Origin: CAVPJC01 sp963705155
GTDB taxonomy: Bacteria; Chloroflexota; Anaerolineae; Anaerolineales; UBA4823
Assembly: GCA_963705155.1 (NCBI GenBank)
Contig: CAVPJC010000009.1
Coordinates: 1-56,411 of the forward strand
DNA: 56,411 bases
Direction: 5' to 3'
Part shown: in pieces, positions 1-8,838 of the stretch
Layout: each line of letters begins with the position of its first letter
Position numbering within the stretch: the stretch's first letter is position 1
Notes under the pieces: model-generated
What the model was told of the DNA's origin: nothing
Databases searched by the model: none
The model's input: only the letters and a program-made list of their open reading frames with translations
Program-made: the position numbers and the translations under genes

Positions 1-80
1 TTCTAATCTGAATAATGAGACAAAAAGGTCTTCTTCGGTATACTTGTTGCGCTCAAACATCAAGAACCGGAGAAGACCCA

Positions 81-1247
81 ATGGATTATAACAGTCACGC
101 CCCCAACCGCACCGTCGATGAGAATGGGCTGATCTTCACCACCAGCAGCTTGTACGAGTATCTGGGGGACATCACCGATATCGGCAAGCCAAGGGCAAGC
201 GCTATCCCTTGGCGACCCTGTTGTTGGTCATGATCCTGGCGAAGCTGTGTGGAGAAGACAAACCGAGTGGGATCTGCGATTGGGTCATGGGCGGGTGCGG
301 ACGTGAGCGAGATGAAATCATCAAGCGTCCGCAAGCCCCCTGTCACATGACCTACCGGCGGGTGATGCAAACGATCATCCTGGCCGATGAATGGGACCAA
401 CTGCTCACGACTACCATCCAGCGCCTGAAAACCGAGCAGGAGATCATCCTGACAATGGATGGGAAAACGCTGCGAGGCACGATCCCGCGGGGAAACACAG
501 GCACGCATCTGCTAACCGTCTATGTGCCTGACCAAGGATTGGCGCTGGTGCAAGCCCAAGTGGATCACAAGGAGACGAGATTGTGGTCGCACCACACGTC
601 TTGAAGCAGGTGAACCTGCAGGTGCAATTGTGATGGGAGATGCCATGCATACTCAACGAGAGACCCCCGCAAATCGTAGAGGCGGGTGGTGATTATGTTT
701 GGTTTGTCAAAGGAATTAGGCCCGGACCGAGTGGGCCATTCAAAAGCTGTTTGTGCATGAAATGTGTAACCTGCGTCAGGGAGCTTCTCTGGACAAGGAC
801 TTCCAAACTTGTGTCCAGGTGAGTAAGGGGCATGGGCGCTTGGAAACGCACCATGTTCGTCAGCAAGTTGTCGAATGATTATTTGGATTGGCCGCATGTC
901 GCGCAAGTCTTTCGCCTGAGCGGAACCGTTGGCATCCGCATTTCGCGGCAGAACACGCCAGGTGATCTATGGGCTGACTAGCCGGCCTCCGGAGCGCTCT
1001 TCACCGCAGCATTTGCTCGAGCTGACCCACGCCTATTGGGGGATTGAAAATGGCTTGCATCATCGCCGAGATGTCACCTTTCATGAAGATGCTATCGCCT
1101 GACCCTGGGGAATGCTGGACGGTCATGGCGGCCTTGAACAACTTGGTGATCGGTTTATGTTTGCGTGTACATGGCTCCGATGCCGCCCAAGCAAGACGCA
1201 CTTTTCGGCTTGCCCTGCTGATGCCCTTCTACGCGGTTGTCACCTAA
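81..1247 (+). pseudogene. ISAs1-family transposase remnant
   Basis: Fragments of an ISAs1 (H-repeat-associated) DDE transposase are spread over three reading frames. In order: an N-terminal piece from the ATG at 81 (NRTVDENGLIFTTSSLYEYL); a second from about 205 with LATLLLVMILAKLCGEDKPS and the block MDGKTLRGT, followed by VPDQGLALVQAQVDHKE; AGGDYVWFVKG near 680; and the C-terminal signature YWGIENGLHHRRDVTFHED near 1040-1090, which carries the catalytic Glu region. Several frameshifts and internal stops separate the pieces, so no full-length protein can be made as the sequence stands. Terminal inverted repeats could not be identified; the left end may lie at or before base 1. The remnant forms the left border of the catabolic cluster. 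Confidence 0.85.
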
Positions 1248-1286
1248 ATGAGAATGTTAATGCCCTCTACCTTAATCATTTCCCCA

Positions 1287-1315
1287 TTGACAACGCAAAA
1301 ATACAATGCTAAAAT
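1287..1315 (+). promoter_or_regulatory. sigma70-type promoter for the aminotransferase
   Basis: TTGACA (1287-1292), a 17-base spacer, and TAAAAT (1310-1315). The predicted start near 1322 gives a leader of about 160 bases before the ATG at 1484. It lies just downstream of the ISAs1 remnant, so the insertion sequence may have supplied or exposed it. Confidence 0.6.
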
Positions 1316-1374
1316 CAGCGCAGACACGTGGGTATCAGACATCACTTGTCGGACATCCCTTTTCTGTCTCGCTC

Positions 1375-1392
1375 ATCTTATCTGGATAAGAT
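1375..1392. promoter_or_regulatory. palindromic operator candidate
   Basis: Perfect dyad ATCTTATC-TG-GATAAGAT with 8-base arms in the leader between the promoter at 1287-1315 and the aminotransferase start. The size and spacing suit a dimeric repressor, but no regulator gene is present in the cluster to pair with it. Confidence 0.4.
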
Positions 1393-1483
1393 AAAACACG
1401 GTTATAACACCGTTTTTCAAATCTCCTCTGTTTCCACAATTAAATAGAAGCCGTATTCCTATAACCATGACTTGGAGGTGTAT

Positions 1484-2824
1484 ATGTCTACGAATTATTC
1501 GCTCGCCCGCTCTCAGGAAATCTTTGAGCGTATCAAAAAATCAGTAGCAGGTGGGGAATCCAGCTACGTCCGGATTGGATATGGACATTTGCCAACCGTG
1601 ATGAGCCACGGCAAAGGATCCCGATTTTGGGACGTGGATGGAAATGAGTATATTGATTTCAACATCGCCTATGGCCCATTGTTTATGGGTCAAATGCCAG
1701 AAAAACCGACCGCGGCGGTGATCAAGCAACTAACAGAGGGTGGCTCGGATTATGGTTTCCCGCATGAGCTGGATTATCGAGTGGGTGAGCTGATCCAGGA
1801 GCTTGTTCCCTGCATAGATCTTGTGCGATTTGCCAACTCGGGAACCGAAGCAGTGGCATCCGTGATCCGCCTGGCTCGATCCTATACAGGGAAGCAGAAG
1901 ATCGTGACCTTTGAAGGCCACTATCATGGCTGGGCCGAACCTGTTTTTCGCGCCAACCACCCATCGTTGAGTGCGGCCGGCCGCGAACGGTATCCACGGT
2001 CGCTGCCGATGACGACCGGCCTGACGACCGGCGCCCTGGATGAGACCCTGACGGTCTCGTGGAACCGGCCTGAAATGTTGGAGGAGACCCTCAGGCGACA
2101 CCAGCACGAAATCGCGTGTGTTTAACCGAACCGATCATGGGGAACACCGGGGTGATCGAGCCTGAGCCGGGTTACCTGCAGTTCATGCGGGATCTCACCC
2201 GAGAGCTGGGAATATTGCTTATTTTCGATGAAGTCATCACGGGATTTCGGGTATCACCGGGCGGCGCCCAGGAACTGTATGGAGTAACGCCGGACCTGTG
2301 CACCATGGCGAAAGCGATGGGGGGTGGCTTCCCGGTTGCAGCGTTTGGGGGATCGAGAGAGGTGATGGAACTGGAAGCGACCAATGAAGTCTTCCATGGA
2401 GGCACCTACAGTGGAAACCCGCTGGTGCTGGCTGCAACCGAGGCTGTTCTGACTGAGATCAAGGAAAACAAGGCAAGCATCTACCCCCGGTTGGAGCAGC
2501 TAACGAAACGGATGCTGGCGGGGCTGAAGGAGATCCTGGAGCGAAATGACATTTACTGTTCAGCGCAAGGTGCGCCAGGGATGTTCCAAACATTTCTAAC
2601 CCACGAGCCGGGAGTGCGGGTCACCAATTATCGAGAAGCTGCCCGGTATAGTGATGGGGATCTGTTCCGGCGTTGGCAACACGCATCTCCAGAGAAACGG
2701 GTTGTACGTGCATCCGAGTCAATTTGAGTGCTTCTTTATCTCCACTGCCCACACAGAGAAAGACATTGATGAAGCCCTGGAGCGAGCTGAGAAAGCCACC
2801 AAAGAACTACGGGCTGGGATGTAG
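1484..2824 (+). CDS. class III aminotransferase (glutamate-1-semialdehyde aminomutase-like)
   Basis: PLP-dependent class III aminotransferase of about 447 codons, the usual size for the glutamate-1-semialdehyde 2,1-aminomutase group. Visible features: FWDVDGNEYIDFNIAYGP near the N-terminus, FANSGTEAV (phosphate binding), GHYHGW, LIFDEVITGFR (the Asp that contacts the PLP ring nitrogen), and TMAKAMGGGFPVAAFGG with the Schiff-base Lys. The start is the ATG at 1484, because GGAGGT lies 5 bases upstream at 1474-1479. Two compensating frameshifts, near 2118 (in a GTGTGTTT run) and near 2690, move the middle third out of frame and back; the C-terminus (GLYVHPSQFECFF) resumes in the first frame. It has its own promoter and terminator and sits beside a catabolic operon rather than haem genes, so it may transaminate an amino or oxo compound from that pathway (inference). 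Confidence 0.85.
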
Positions 2825-2840
2825 CCACTCAGCAACAAGT

Positions 2841-2895
2841 AGCGAGCAAATCTAATGAGCTGATCTGGATTTGCTCGCTGATTTTTAATCTTTTA
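2841..2895 (+). terminator. Rho-independent terminator after the aminotransferase
   Basis: Perfect 12-bp stem (AGCGAGCAAATC, 2841-2852, pairing with GATTTGCTCGCT, 2868-2879) followed by the T-rich run ATTTTTAATCTTTT. It separates the aminotransferase from the ABC transporter operon. Confidence 0.8.
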
Positions 2896-2940
2896 GAAAT
2901 GTATTAATACCCCAGGAGTTTGGACAGGCAAAATTGGGAA

Positions 2941-2969
2941 TTGACAATCTCAGATAAAGTTGATATCAT
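2941..2969 (+). promoter_or_regulatory. sigma70-type promoter of the ABC transporter operon
   Basis: TTGACA (2941-2946), 17-base spacer, TATCAT (2964-2969). The start near 2976 would give a leader of about 125 bases ahead of the ATPase gene. It is the only strong promoter-like sequence I see before the long co-directional run that reaches the oxidoreductase at 21016, so it may drive much of the cluster. Confidence 0.6.
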
Positions 2970-3100
2970 GATTTTGGTAGGATGTCTGCTGTCCAACAAT
3001 AATATGTCTGACTTCTCATTAATCAAGTTCAGATGAAATGAGTTGGAGATATCATTAAGCTCAACATCAAAAAATTATCCGGGAACCCTGGCAGGAAATT

Positions 3101-3913
3101 ATGACCAATGAGATGCTTCGTGTAAATGATGTAAGTAAGGTGTGGTCACCTGGTACAAACCGTGCGGTTACCGCCCTGGAAAATATCAATTTCACCGTTC
3201 AGAATGAGGAGTTCTCGGTCATCATTGGACCGAGCGGTTGTGGAAAAAGTACACTGCTCTACATGATCGCAGGACTGGAAAAGCCTACATCCGGGGATAT
3301 GAAGCTTGAGGGAAAACCGATATCTGGTACCAGCCCGGACAGGTCACTCATCTTTCAGGACCCGTCTTTATTTCCCTGGCTTTCTGTCATTGATAATGTC
3401 GAGTGGGGCCTCAGGATCAGGAGCATGCCGAAAGCCGAACGCCGGGATCGCGCCACCCATTTTCTAAATCAAGTTGGCCTGGGTGATTCCCACAAAAAAT
3501 ACCCCCACGAGTTATCCGGCGGTATGAAGCAAAGAGTGGCGATTGCCCGGGCGCTGTGTCTGGAGCCAAAGGTGCTGCTGATGGATGAACCTTTTGCCGC
3601 CTTGGATGTTCAGACCCGTTATAAGCTACAAAACTTTTTACTTGAAATATGGGAAAAAACAAAAACAACGATCGTTTTTGTTACCCATCACATCGATGAG
3701 GCGATCAACCTGGCCGATTGGGTGCTAGTCTTAACGGCCCGCCCGGGGAGGGTCCTCGAGAAAGTTGAGATTACCATGCCTAGACCGAGAAATGTGGGCA
3801 GTAAAGCATTTGATGAATATCGCAGCCAATTCTTCGAAAGGCTACGCAGTGAGGTATCAAAAGCCTTTGCAGAACAAGAATTGATGGAAGTGTTAGACAC
3901 GAGAATAAAATAG
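3101..3913 (+). CDS. ABC transporter ATP-binding protein (SsuB/TauB/NrtD type)
   Basis: Cytoplasmic ATPase of an ABC importer, 270 aa, full length for the nitrate/sulfonate/taurine subfamily. Motifs in order: Walker A GPSGCGKST near residue 46, Q-loop LIFQDPSLFPWL, signature LSGGMKQR, Walker B VLLMDEPF, D-loop ALDVQTR and H-loop VTHH. An AGGA Shine-Dalgarno precedes the ATG. It is followed by the solute-binding lipoprotein and two permeases, making a complete importer. The ATPase subfamily does not fix the substrate; relatives carry nitrate, sulfonates, taurine, pyrimidine precursors or hydantoins. The downstream amidohydrolases favour a nitrogen heterocycle or ureide (inference). Confidence 0.93.
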   Translation: MTNEMLRVNDVSKVWSPGTNRAVTALENINFTVQNEEFSVIIGPSGCGKSTLLYMIAGLEKPTSGDMKLEGKPISGTSPDRSLIFQDPSLFPWLSVIDNVEWGLRIRSMPKAERRDRATHFLNQVGLGDSHKKYPHELSGGMKQRVAIARALCLEPKVLLMDEPFAALDVQTRYKLQNFLLEIWEKTKTTIVFVTHHIDEAINLADWVLVLTARPGRVLEKVEITMPRPRNVGSKAFDEYRSQFFERLRSEVSKAFAEQELMEVLDTRIK

Positions 3914-4056
3914 TGAAGGAGGAAAAGATGGAGGTGAAGATATCGCTATTGACTTAAGCCCATCACCTGGAATATGTTGTGATTTTCCCGAGTGAAACTT
4001 GGGAGTGATTTCATTCACAGACGAGAGATAAAGGATATCATGAAGAGGAGAATGCC

Positions 4057-5214
4057 ATGAGTAACAAGAGCGGTTTGTTGAAAGTATTCGTCCTGATGAT
4101 GGCCCTGGTTTTCATCACCACAATGTGTGCCCCGGCTCCAACACCAGCCGCACCACAGATTGTTGAGAAAACGGTTGTGGTTGAGAAACCGGTTGAGGTC
4201 GTAAAGACTGTGGAGGTAGAGGTCATAAAAACTGTGGAGGTGGAGAAGGAGGTCACGGCACCGATTGGTCCACTACGAACTGTCCGCTTGACCCACGGTG
4301 GCAGCCTGTGCAACCTGCCATTATTCGTCGCCTTCGAACATCCGGAATGGTGGGCAGAAGTAGGATTGAGCCCTGAGAGTGTCCCGTCTCCGTCGATTAC
4401 GGAACAGGTGGCAGCAATGAATGGGGGACTGGTTGATTTCGCTGGCGCCCCGTACACCTCTCAGTTGGCTTCGATCGCTCAATCGGATGGCAATGTTAAG
4501 ATTGTGACCGGGATCGGCGTTGGCGGTCTTGGTTTAATCGCTCACAAGGGTAAAGATACTCCTGAAACCTTGAAGGGCTCCAAATGGGGTTTGTCACCGA
4601 GCGATACGCTGGAGGTCTTGGGCTATAAGTGGTTGGAAGCCAATGGCATGAGCTACGATGATATTGAGATCGTGTATGAAGCGGCTGGTGTAGATATCAT
4701 GGGATCCTGGGTGTCTAATAAGTTGGATGTTGTGAATTGCGTCCAGCCATACTGCGATGATTTTGTCACACAATATGATGCCACACTGCTCGCCAATGGC
4801 GAGGACGTCTTTGGCCCTGACTACAGTGATTGTGTGATGACCACAAGCAAACAGATGATGGAAAACGAACCTCAGGTGATCGAGGGTCTTATTACGGTCT
4901 TGATGCGTGCCCAGGCAGCCATTGAGGCGGATTTGAGTGCCAACCTCCAGCTCGCTTTTGGGAAGTGGTTCAAGGTTTCGGACATCGGCATCGCTGAGCG
5001 GGCTATGGAGCGTGTCCACCCTATGATTGATCAGCGTGACAACACGCAATTTATTATGAATGGGTTGGATTTCATGTTGGAATTGGGTTATCTCCCGCAG
5101 GACTTGAAATCACAGGTAGACTCACCGGAAAAGGTGTTTGACTGGTCATTCCTGGAGAATGTGATTAAGAATAACCCAGATCTGTACAACGCGTTGCAGC
5201 GGAAAAGTAAGTAA
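4057..5214 (+). CDS. ABC transporter solute-binding lipoprotein (NMT1/SsuA-like)
   Basis: Extracytoplasmic binding protein of 385 aa. Residues 1-23 form a lipoprotein signal ending in the lipobox-like TTMC; the Cys would carry the lipid anchor. Residues about 30-68 are a low-complexity linker of repeated VEK/VEV/VIKTVE units. The binding domain has NMT1/THI5-like features: LCNLPLFVAFEHPEWW, GLVDFAGAPYTSQLASI, and DVVNCVQPYCDDF. A good GGAG Shine-Dalgarno lies 6-9 bases upstream of the ATG. The V/E-rich linker is common in lipoproteins of Chloroflexota (general knowledge) and supports the taxonomic guess. An intercistronic stem-loop follows the gene. Confidence 0.92.
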   Translation: MSNKSGLLKVFVLMMALVFITTMCAPAPTPAAPQIVEKTVVVEKPVEVVKTVEVEVIKTVEVEKEVTAPIGPLRTVRLTHGGSLCNLPLFVAFEHPEWWAEVGLSPESVPSPSITEQVAAMNGGLVDFAGAPYTSQLASIAQSDGNVKIVTGIGVGGLGLIAHKGKDTPETLKGSKWGLSPSDTLEVLGYKWLEANGMSYDDIEIVYEAAGVDIMGSWVSNKLDVVNCVQPYCDDFVTQYDATLLANGEDVFGPDYSDCVMTTSKQMMENEPQVIEGLITVLMRAQAAIEADLSANLQLAFGKWFKVSDIGIAERAMERVHPMIDQRDNTQFIMNGLDFMLELGYLPQDLKSQVDSPEKVFDWSFLENVIKNNPDLYNALQRKSK

Positions 5215-5297
5215 CCCGTTGAGGTTAATTGGGGTCCTTATGGATAAGGTTTTGTAAAGCTTGGTTTACCGACCCCAAGGTCGATCTCCCTTCTCTT

Positions 5298-5328
5298 GGC
5301 CTTGCGCCATCCCAAATGGCGCAAGGCC
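5298..5328 (+). promoter_or_regulatory. intercistronic stem-loop between binding protein and permease genes
   Basis: Perfect 13-bp inverted repeat (GGCCTTGCGCCAT / ATGGCGCAAGGCC) with a 5-base loop, not followed by a T-run. Stem-loops after binding-protein genes often stabilise the upstream mRNA or damp transcription into the permeases, keeping binding protein in excess. It also argues against starting the permease inside it. Confidence 0.7.
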
Positions 5329-5367
5329 CAAGGTAAGGATCCGATTAATACCAGACAGGATGAACGC

Positions 5368-6228
5368 ATGATATCCCAAAAACGAACGCTTGTGAATTGG
5401 TTGTCGGGTAAACAGGATTTTTGGTGGTGGCTGGTGTCGATCGGATTATTTGTCGGATCATGGGAGCTGGCATCGTTTGTGGGTTGGATCGACCCCTATT
5501 TTTTTCCACCACCGCATGATTTCCTGCATGCCTTGGTCGAGCCCTTTTTATTTGAACCATTTGGGACGGGCGTCTCGGCTGAGAGATATGCAATTAACTC
5601 GCAGTGGATATTCCTACCCATGACGATCGCAGCCACCTTTTCGAGAGTCGGCCTTGGTTTATTGGTTGGCTTTACGGCTGGCGCCATCATGGGCTTCCTT
5701 ATTCATTATCTGAAGTGGTTCGGCTACATTACCGTCCCTGTGTTGCGCCTGCTGGCAAGCATTTCTGCAGTCGCCTGGCTTCCATTAGCGGTCGTACTTC
5801 TAAAAAAAGGCGATATTATTGCTTGGGTTCTGGTCGCGCTATCAATAGTTTTTATCGTTGCCCTTTCAGTGAGTGAAACCATAAAAGGCATACCCGTCTC
5901 ATATTTAAATACTGGCAAAGTATTGGGTGCCAGTCGCAGGCAGATCTTTCTGCAGGTAATCTTACCTTATAGCCTACCGAAGCTATATACGTTGATGCGT
6001 ATGAATTTTTTTGCAGCCTGGATGACAGTTCTGTTGGCGGAGACGTTTGATGTCAAATGGGGGCTGGGGGTGATCATTACCCTGTCCCGCGCGTTGTTGA
6101 ATGCAAGGCTGGCCTGGTCGACAATCGTAATTATTGGCGTTTGTGGTTATATCGTAGACTTGATCTTGCGTTGGATTGAAAAGAAAATCTTTTGGTACAA
6201 CCTTGCGAACCTTTCTCAGTCCCAATAA
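5368..6228 (+). CDS. ABC transporter permease (SsuC/TauC-like), subunit 1
   Basis: Inner-membrane permease of 286 aa with about six hydrophobic segments. The EAA-loop motif YLNTGKVLGASRRQIFLQVI near residue 180 contacts the ATPase. I chose the ATG at 5368, with AGGA about 10 bases upstream; a TTG at 5296 would put the start at the foot of the stem-loop and add an unlikely charged N-terminus. It belongs with the second permease at 6275, which shares the fold and the EAA motif but is clearly divergent, so the channel is probably a heterodimer. Confidence 0.92.
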   Translation: MISQKRTLVNWLSGKQDFWWWLVSIGLFVGSWELASFVGWIDPYFFPPPHDFLHALVEPFLFEPFGTGVSAERYAINSQWIFLPMTIAATFSRVGLGLLVGFTAGAIMGFLIHYLKWFGYITVPVLRLLASISAVAWLPLAVVLLKKGDIIAWVLVALSIVFIVALSVSETIKGIPVSYLNTGKVLGASRRQIFLQVILPYSLPKLYTLMRMNFFAAWMTVLLAETFDVKWGLGVIITLSRALLNARLAWSTIVIIGVCGYIVDLILRWIEKKIFWYNLANLSQSQ

Positions 6229-6274
6229 CTTTGGTTGGCGCTTTGAGAATTAATCAGGTTAAGAAGAGGGTCGT

Positions 6275-7180
6275 ATGGAAAATAATGCAAGTGCATCCCA
6301 ACCAGGAAATGGCAACTTGACGGCAAGTCAAAAAATGGCCAGGATTTTGTTCGGCCAGACAGTAGATGGACAACCGAAATCCTTCTGGCAAAGTGGTTTG
6401 TTGCAATGGGTAGTTTCCATCGCGATTTTTATTATCATTTGGGAATCACTGTTCGCATTGGGTATGATCAATCGAAAATTCCTACCCCCTCCGCACTTGA
6501 TTATCTCAGAAATCAATCGACACCCCGATTTTTTCAAGCTGGAATACATTCCCAGACGTGGCAATTTCTTTAATCTACCCACCACCATTTATGTGTCCAT
6601 GCGGCGAGTATTTTTAGGGTTGTCGATCGCATTTGTATCCAGCTTCGTGCTGGGCCTAATGATCAGCTATATCCTCGGATTTCGTCGTTTGATCCTGCCA
6701 ATCATTCGTTTGTTGGCGCCAATATCCCCCATCGCCTGGTTGCCTCTAATCCAGTTTTTTATTGGGGTCGGGGATACTGCAATCGTCACTGTTATTTTTG
6801 TTGCCTTATTCTTTATCCTTACATTAGGGACAATAGGCAGTATTGAGAATGTCGAGAAGAAATACATCAACGTGGCGAAAGTACTTGGAGCCAGCCGTTG
6901 GCAGATCATGATCCATGTGACCATCCCTGCCATCATACCAGAGCTATTTTTTTCGCTGCGCATGAACTTTTACGCCGCCTGGATGAGCCTTCTGGTTGCT
7001 GAATTTATCGGGGCTCAAACCGGCCTTGGCCAAATGGTTATGGCTGGGCGGGTGGTTTTTAATATGCAGCTGGTTCTGCTTGCCATGGGCATTATCGGTA
7101 TCCTGGGTATGCTCTCTGAATTAGTTTTGCGAGTAATACAAGAAAAGATGCTATGGTGGAACAAATCAGCCGAGATTTGA
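6275..7180 (+). CDS. ABC transporter permease (SsuC/TauC-like), subunit 2
   Basis: Second membrane subunit, 301 aa. After a hydrophilic N-terminal stretch of about 45 residues it has six hydrophobic segments and the EAA-loop YINVAKVLGASRWQIMIHV, matching the loop of the first permease. AGAGGG precedes the ATG. The two permeases, ATPase and lipoprotein make a complete importer; carrying two different permeases is a minority arrangement in a family that often uses one gene as a homodimer. The gene ends 50 bases before the AllE-type gene, so co-transcription is likely. Confidence 0.92.
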   Translation: MENNASASQPGNGNLTASQKMARILFGQTVDGQPKSFWQSGLLQWVVSIAIFIIIWESLFALGMINRKFLPPPHLIISEINRHPDFFKLEYIPRRGNFFNLPTTIYVSMRRVFLGLSIAFVSSFVLGLMISYILGFRRLILPIIRLLAPISPIAWLPLIQFFIGVGDTAIVTVIFVALFFILTLGTIGSIENVEKKYINVAKVLGASRWQIMIHVTIPAIIPELFFSLRMNFYAAWMSLLVAEFIGAQTGLGQMVMAGRVVFNMQLVLLAMGIIGILGMLSELVLRVIQEKMLWWNKSAEI

Positions 7181-7230
7181 TGCAAGCTCAATTTTGCTTG
7201 ATTGACCGGATCCTGTTCAGGAGGTAAATC

Positions 7231-7987
7231 GTGCTTCCATTAGTTTTATCGAAGAGTCGGGCGGCCGTCACGCATTTATATTCTTTATTGCCCCCAGAAG
7301 GAATTCCCGATAGCAAGCTACCTGATTTTATCGGCACGAAAGCCTATATTCAGGTATCGCCGGATATCGGAAATGCCAGGTTTGTGCAAATGCTGCTAAA
7401 AATGGATTCGGGAGGTGGAACCCGGGTCGCGATCAATGATGGTCTTGAACACTTCATTTATGTTGTTGAAGGTAGTGTGTGTATAAAAATCAATGAAAGT
7501 GAAGACCGATTAATCCGTAGTGGATACGCTTATATCCCTGTTGATTGTTCATTCAATTTATTTGATGCTGCTGAGAACACAAGCCTGATATGGATAAAAC
7601 GGCAATATGACCGGATCCACTTATCTCCCCCTGCTCCACAAATCGCTACTAGGAATACTCGACCCGAGATCCCTGACGAGGTGATCCCTGGCGGCTTTGC
7701 GCAATATCTTCTCGATCGAGGAAGACCTGGCATTTGATATGTCAATGAAAATTGTGATTCTGGAGCCGGGAGCCTATTTCGAGTGTGTTGAAACCCATAT
7801 CATGGAGCATGGGATATACATGTTATCGGGTAAAGGGATTTATTACCTGGCGGGAGAGATGTACGAAGTGCAGGCTGAAGATTTCATCTGGATGGGGCCT
7901 TATTGCCCACAATACTATTTCAGTACAGGTTGGGAACGTACCGCATATCTCCTCTATAAAAATATAAATCGCGATCCCAGGGTTTAG
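7231..7987 (+). CDS. allE: (S)-ureidoglycine aminohydrolase-type bicupin, frameshifted
   Basis: AllE-type enzymes convert (S)-ureidoglycine to (S)-ureidoglycolate and ammonia in allantoin degradation. Two cupin domains are visible. The C-terminal one carries the manganese-site pattern ETHIMEHG (Glu, His, His), GKGIYYL, and FIWMGPYCPQYY, whose Gln is the fourth ligand in characterised enzymes; the gene ends YKNINRDP like E. coli AllE. The start is GTG at 7231 behind CAGGAGGT. A single frameshift near 7715 divides the protein (QYLLDR / SIEEDLAFDM) while homology continues on both sides, so it is probably a sequence error. Length is about 251 codons, as in the family. The context of racemase and cyclic amidohydrolase supports a ureide route, although an allantoate amidohydrolase is missing here. 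Confidence 0.82.
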
Positions 7988-8009
7988 CACCCACAAATGG
8001 AGGTATAAA

Positions 8010-8786
8010 TTGAAACTAGAAGGACACACTGCGGTGATCACCGGCGGTGGATCTGGGTTAGGGCAAGCGGCTGCCCACCTCTTCGCCCAAGAGGGAGCGC
8101 AGGTTGTCGTAGTTGATATCGACGATCGGGGAGGGAGTGGAACGGTTGCCTCCATCCAGGCACAGGGCGGCGATAGCATTTTTGTAAAAACAGACGTTTC
8201 CAGCTCCGCCCAGGTGCAGTCGATGGTCCATCAGACTCTCGAAAAATTCGGGCGACTGGATATTTTGATCACATCGGCCGGAATTATCAGGCTGGCAAAA
8301 ACGGCCGCTCTCAGCGAAGAGGATTGGGATTCTCAGATCGATATTAACCTCAAAGGCACGTTTTTATGCGCCAAACATTGTATCCCCGCCATGATTCAGA
8401 GTGGCGGTGGGAGTATCATTACCTTAGGCTCTGCGATCGGGTTGCATCCGGTTGAAAAAAATGCCGCGTATGGATCATCAAAAGCAGCCGTAACTTATCT
8501 TACGAAATTGATCGCTTTGGAGTATGGGGAAAATGGGATTCGGGTAAATTGTGTTTGCCCGGGCGAAATTGATACACCCATGTTGCGAAATTCTATAGAG
8601 AAAGACGAACCAGATCCAGAGAAAGAACACAGAGCTGTAATCGCCAAGACCGTGTTGAAACGCCTGGGTACCCCACAAGAAGTTGCCCAGGCTATGTTAT
8701 TCCTGGTATCCCCGGAAGCCTCCTACATTACCGGAACCATTGTAGTCATCGATGGTGGTCGGTTGCTGAAGCTGTCAAGGGGCTAA
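8010..8786 (+). CDS. short-chain dehydrogenase/reductase
   Basis: NAD(P)-dependent SDR oxidoreductase, 258 aa. It has the Rossmann motif TGGGSGLG near residue 11, an acidic residue after beta-2 (VVDIDD) that favours NAD(H), TSAG in place of the common NNAG, and catalytic Ser plus YGSSK. It ends with the usual ITGTIVVIDGG. The start is TTG at 8010, seven bases after GGAGGT; no better ATG exists. The alcohol or keto substrate cannot be told from sequence. It lies between the AllE-type gene and the E1alpha gene, so a hydroxy-acid or ureidoglycolate-like oxidation is possible (inference only). Confidence 0.88.
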   Translation: MKLEGHTAVITGGGSGLGQAAAHLFAQEGAQVVVVDIDDRGGSGTVASIQAQGGDSIFVKTDVSSSAQVQSMVHQTLEKFGRLDILITSAGIIRLAKTAALSEEDWDSQIDINLKGTFLCAKHCIPAMIQSGGGSIITLGSAIGLHPVEKNAAYGSSKAAVTYLTKLIALEYGENGIRVNCVCPGEIDTPMLRNSIEKDEPDPEKEHRAVIAKTVLKRLGTPQEVAQAMLFLVSPEASYITGTIVVIDGGRLLKLSRG

Positions 8787-8838
8787 TAAAACTGAGCGTA
8801 ACCGAGATTGCTAATAAATACTAAAGGAAGGAACTACT

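Noticed and set aside
2100..2130. Programmed ribosomal frameshift in the aminotransferase
   Set aside because: No slippery heptamer with downstream structure is seen, and similar breaks occur in many unrelated genes here; error is simpler.
5296..5367. Longer N-terminus for the first permease, from TTG 5296
   Set aside because: The added segment overlaps the stem-loop at 5298-5328 and lacks a ribosome site; the ATG at 5368 has AGGA upstream.
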